64,000 bases of DNA from Alnus glutinosa (taxonomy: Eukaryota > Streptophyta > Magnoliopsida > Fagales > Betulaceae): NCBI RefSeq assembly GCF_958979055.1, contig NC_084894.1:27165616-27229615 (forward strand), in the 5' to 3' direction. Positions 61,095 through 64,000 of this stretch are shown here, in pieces. The notes under the pieces were generated by a model, which was not told the DNA's origin, made no database searches, and saw only the letters and a list, made by a program, of their open reading frames with translations. The stretch's first letter is position 1. Every line of letters starts with the position of its first letter. The position numbers and the translations under genes were made by a program.

Positions 61095-61400
61095 ATTTGG
61101 ATTGTTCAATACTAGCTAGTCTAATGGTTTTTTAAATTTTGTGATATGTTTGATGAGAGAGTTGCAAAGGTGCACCTCTTTCTCATGTAAAGAAATGCAT
61201 ATTGTTGGGAATCAAGAAATAAGGCCACTTATTTCATTGTTTGGATATTCTAACTTAAAGATCTTTCAATTGCTTATCAAATGATAGCTTAATCGGTTGA
61301 AAATTATGTTGTAAGAAGCATAGCTTACTATTTTGAATCTCTCATTTTCTTCTTCCTAAGGCCAATTACTTTTACATATATATATACTCTTCAATTACTT

Positions 61401-62406
61401 AAGTAAAAAGATAAAAGAGTTATGAACCAATAAGAGCCAACTTCTAGAGAGAGAGGGTCTCGAAAGTCTTCTAGAGAGAGAGAGGGAGTTTGTGAGGAGT
61501 TTGTTAGCAGGGGGGGCTCTCCACTCCTTCCCCCTCCTGGTGATGGTTTTCTTCTTGCTCTTTTGGGTTAGGGTTGTTTTTTTGTTTCTTTGGGTAGTTT
61601 AGTTGTCTCCTGGCCAGTAGGGCTATGGGGTTTTGTCCCCCCGGTTTTCCGGTGGTGGTTTAGTCCCTTGACAGAAGATTTCACGGGAGATTTGGCGTTG
61701 GGGAACGGCAGCTCGGTGTGTCTTCGGCGAAGTTCTGACCGTGCTTCCTTGGTGTTTTGTTTGGTGTCAGATCTACTCACTTCTGCTGGGTTCTCAAAGA
61801 CACAGACCTCTCCACTGTAGTCGCCGGCCTTCTCCGGTCCTGCAACCTCCATCCTCGGCCGTGACGCGCTTTCCTTATCGGCGCGTGGCCTGCACGCGCT
61901 AGGGAGGTCACTCCATGTTCCGGCGCGTGTGGGTTGCGGCATGACTTCCGGGGACGTGGCTGGTGTTTTTCGGTGGTTCGGGTGTATCCGGTGGCGTCTG
62001 TTTTAAAGAGGGAGGTCCCTGGGGGGCGCGTGTGCTCCACGCGCTGCCGCTGGAGACAGCGTTTTCCGATGCCGGTGATCTGGGTTGTTTTCTATTTGTT
62101 GGGTTTTTGTGTTTTTTTTTTCTGACAGTTTGCTTCGTGCTTGTATTAATCCAGTCTTTAGTTGTATATCAGATTGTGTGACCGATTCCTTGTGCAAGTA
62201 AAGGTTTATGTTAACGCATAGGCACTAGTCTGGTGATTGGGTTTGTTTAGTTTGCAACTGTCTGTAGTGAAACTCATGTTGGTTGTACACCCTTGGGGTG
62301 GTGTTCTGTTCGCCGTTTTCGGTGTATTGTTTGTAATATGATTCCAGCAATGAAAGTTCTAACTTTCCTTCAAAAGAAAAAAAAAAAAAAAAAGTAAAAA
62401 GATAAA
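61401..62406 (+). mobile_element. LINE-like insertion with target-site duplication
   Basis: Direct repeats AAGTAAAAAGATAAA at 61,401-61,415 and 62,392-62,406 flank a segment ending ATTCCAGCAATGAAAG, a short stretch, and a poly(A) tail. This resembles the 3' end of the LINE at 12.4 kb. The interior (GC-richer) has no RT; its open frames (61,568-61,942 minus; 61,590-61,820 plus) are not recognisable. It is either an internally deleted LINE or a SINE-like passenger. It lies about 300 bp beyond the TBL stop. Confidence 0.8.
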
Positions 62407-62656
62407 GTTATTCTAAATTAAAAATATGAATCAAATCATTACAATTTTTTTTTTTTTGTTACCGTAAAAAAAATAAATAAATAAAAACCAAACTAGGTTC
62501 GGGAAGTAACCCAGCTAAAGATGAGGGGCCGTCAGGACAACGGCTACAGAGCTAAGTGGAGTGGTAGGTTCTATTCCCACGTCGGTTAAGTGTTGTCTTA
62601 AACATGCGCACATACTATACTCAAGTATTATAAAGTAGGTGTGTAATGCATATGAA

Positions 62657-62728
62657 GTGGCTGTAGTTTAGTGGTAAGAATTCCACGTTGTGGCCGTGGA
62701 GACCTGGGCTCGAATCCCAGCAGCCACA
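62657..62728 (+). tRNA. tRNA-His (GTG anticodon)
   Basis: 72 nt. Acceptor arms GTGGCTG and CAGCCAC pair fully. The D arm is TAGTTTAGTGGTAAGA, the anticodon stem CCACG/CGTGG encloses TTGTGGC with anticodon GTG, and the T arm CTGGG..TTCGAATC-type loop pairs with CCCAG. Discriminator A. Downstream T runs (CTTTTTAG, GTTTTTG) can terminate RNA polymerase III. Confidence 0.96.
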
Positions 62729-63362
62729 CTCTTCCGTGCTTTTTAGTTTTTGTGCAAATGATTAAAAGGAGAAGTCTAATCCTGCGGGGCATCTTCAAGA
62801 TGGTTCCACTTTGAAGCCCAATCCTGGTCTAACTGGCCTCTTTCATAACAATTGGCCCATTCTTTTAGCTTTTTGTCTACCTTGACTGAGTTCTGCACTA
62901 TAGGCAGAGTAGACTTGGTGAAAAGCCCACATAGGAAAAATGCTTGGTTTGTTTGCTGCTAACACAGACACTTCATCTCTCGAAGTTTTGGGCAGAATAT
63001 TTAATTAAAATAAGCGATAAATTAAACAATCGTTCATCCCAAAAGCTTAATTAATATTCTAACATACTCTATGTCATAAATGATCGGATTTTGCATTGTG
63101 ATTCCCGGCAATGATTGATAAATGGAACCGATGATTTTCACACATGGAATATAAAAGAAGGAAATGATTTCCCAATTTTTATTAGAAACAGTTCATATAT
63201 ATTGATAGCACACTTCTAAACCATGTACTAGAAAATGTACAGCATTTTGATGACACAACCATCTTTAAAACACCATAAGAGTACTTTCTTAACAGTTAAA
63301 CATTATGTACTACTCCCTTTAAACAGCAGGGTTTAAAAAGACTCTGTTCTACATCAGGCATG

Positions 63363-63680
63363 CTAGCTTTGGATTGCAACTCCTGGACTGCTAACCTCCA
63401 TCTTCAAAGGTACATTATCAATAATCTGTGGTATGCCAGTGCCAACAGATGGCACCTGCTCGTCATAAGCTGAAAGATGGACTCCTAAAGCAGCCCTGCC
63501 AGAAGGATCAAGATTGTTGGACCATGCAGCATCCCACTCAACAGCTTTAGCTGTGCTGCAGGCTACACTTGCTCCACCTGGGACACTCAGCCTGGCTGAG
63601 TTCTGCAAAACCAAATAGTTATGGACATAGCATAACCAAGTTAAATTCTCAATGTAATCCGCACAGATGAGGGAAAATTT
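63363..63680 (-). CDS. Last exon of an unrecognised gene continuing past the right edge
   Basis: The minus strand reads from a TTTTGCAG acceptor (exon from 63,602) NSARLSVPGGASVACSTAKA, VEWDAAWSNNLDPSGRAALG, VHLSAYDEQVPSVGTGIPQI and then a stop at 63,363 (about 80 residues). I do not recognise the family. A near-identical acceptor sequence (ATTTGGTTTTGCAG) occurs 78 bp upstream (exon from 63,680), and the extra 78 bp is open and in frame. Upstream exons would lie beyond 64,000. Coding reality is supported by the acceptor and balanced composition, not by homology. Confidence 0.55.
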   Translation of the reverse strand, partial: KFSLICADYIENLTWLCYVHNYLVLQNSARLSVPGGASVACSTAKAVEWDAAWSNNLDPSGRAALGVHLSAYDEQVPSVGTGIPQIIDNVPLKMEVSSPGVAIQS

Positions 63681-63712
63681 CTGCAAAACCAAATAGTGAT
63701 GAAATAGCAAGC

Positions 63713-64000
63713 ACCGAAGACCTTGACTCGGGTAACCACTTGACAAGGCGTCTAAGACCTGCCGGATTAGAATTCACAACAATTACTAGTCCGAATTACT
63801 AGTAATTAGGACAGATAATGTAAGAGACTCCATATAAGACCCACATGTCCGGGTAGGTAATCATACAGCCCAAAATTTACTTAGACAAGTAAATCTCATA
63901 TGGAGACTCACATAACCTAATCAAATTGCTAACAATTCGAGCTTGGTCAAGTAATTGTCGTAGATCCTTATCCGACCTTGTCTTGGGTAACCACTCGACA
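63713..64000. repeat. Intron with short direct repeats at its ends
   Basis: ACCTTGACTCGGGTAACCAC (from about 63,719) recurs as ACCTTGTCTTGGGTAACCAC at about 63,975, with CTTGACA/CTCGACA following. The intervening DNA (ACATGTCCGGGTAGGTAATC) resembles 33,810-33,835. Probably a mobile-element remnant. Confidence 0.5.

Noticed and set aside
61568..62040. Arg/Pro-rich minus-strand open frames of 87-124 residues
   Set aside because: They fall inside the LINE-like insertion, antisense to its poly(A) polarity, and have no recognisable domain.

Overview
This is nuclear DNA from a flowering plant, most likely a woody dicot. The signs are short exons with GT/AG introns, a plant-type tRNA-His, plant-only protein families (PSY peptide precursors, a TBL wall acetyltransferase, an IDM1-like PHD/acetyltransferase), and AT-rich intergenic DNA packed with CACTA, hAT, MULE, LINE and Ty1/copia sequence. 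The species cannot be fixed from the sequence alone.

Layout. 1-5393: right-hand part of a CACTA (En/Spm) transposon with decayed TNP2- and TNP1-like genes, subterminal GGACGGTTT repeats and an intact right terminus. 6.8-26.7 kb: a cluster of three minus-strand genes for PSY-type (tyrosine-sulfated) secreted peptides, here called PSY-A (6.9-8.8 kb), PSY-C (20.5-21.8 kb) and PSY-B (24.9-26.6 kb). They are separated by duplicated flanks and by insertions: a LINE (10.3-12.4), a copia remnant (13.1-15.3), a hAT MITE (15.7-16.2), LTR- and LINE-like debris (17-20) and a large foldback element (23.1-24.0). 29.7-32.75 kb: PHF5A/SF3b14b on the minus strand, with a 2.6-kb 5'UTR intron. 33-43.5 kb: gene-poor DNA with several well-bounded MITEs. 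43.7-53.4 kb: a ten-exon IDM1-like gene on the plus strand. 54-55.5 kb: copia remnant. 58.05-61.09 kb: a five-exon TBL gene on the plus strand. 61.4-62.4 kb: LINE-like insertion. 62,657-62,728: tRNA-His. 63.36 kb to the right edge: last exon of an unrecognised minus-strand gene.

The most unusual structure is PSY-A. One signal-peptide exon is followed by four consecutive candidate peptide-coding exons. Each has its own splice sites, starts and ends in phase 1, and has a length divisible by three. They could be chosen alternatively or joined in frame into a multi-peptide precursor. Three of them sit in a tandem array of about 275-bp units and have lost the conserved tyrosine; the fourth, more diverged, keeps it. 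PSY-B and PSY-C encode classical DY..P.AN..H motifs.

The host genes are otherwise unrelated and not operonic: a spliceosome subunit (PHF5A), a chromatin regulator (IDM1-like), a Golgi polysaccharide O-acetyltransferase (TBL) and secreted growth peptides (PSY). Exon boundaries were read by eye from splice signals, reading phase and family knowledge. No transcript or database search was available.
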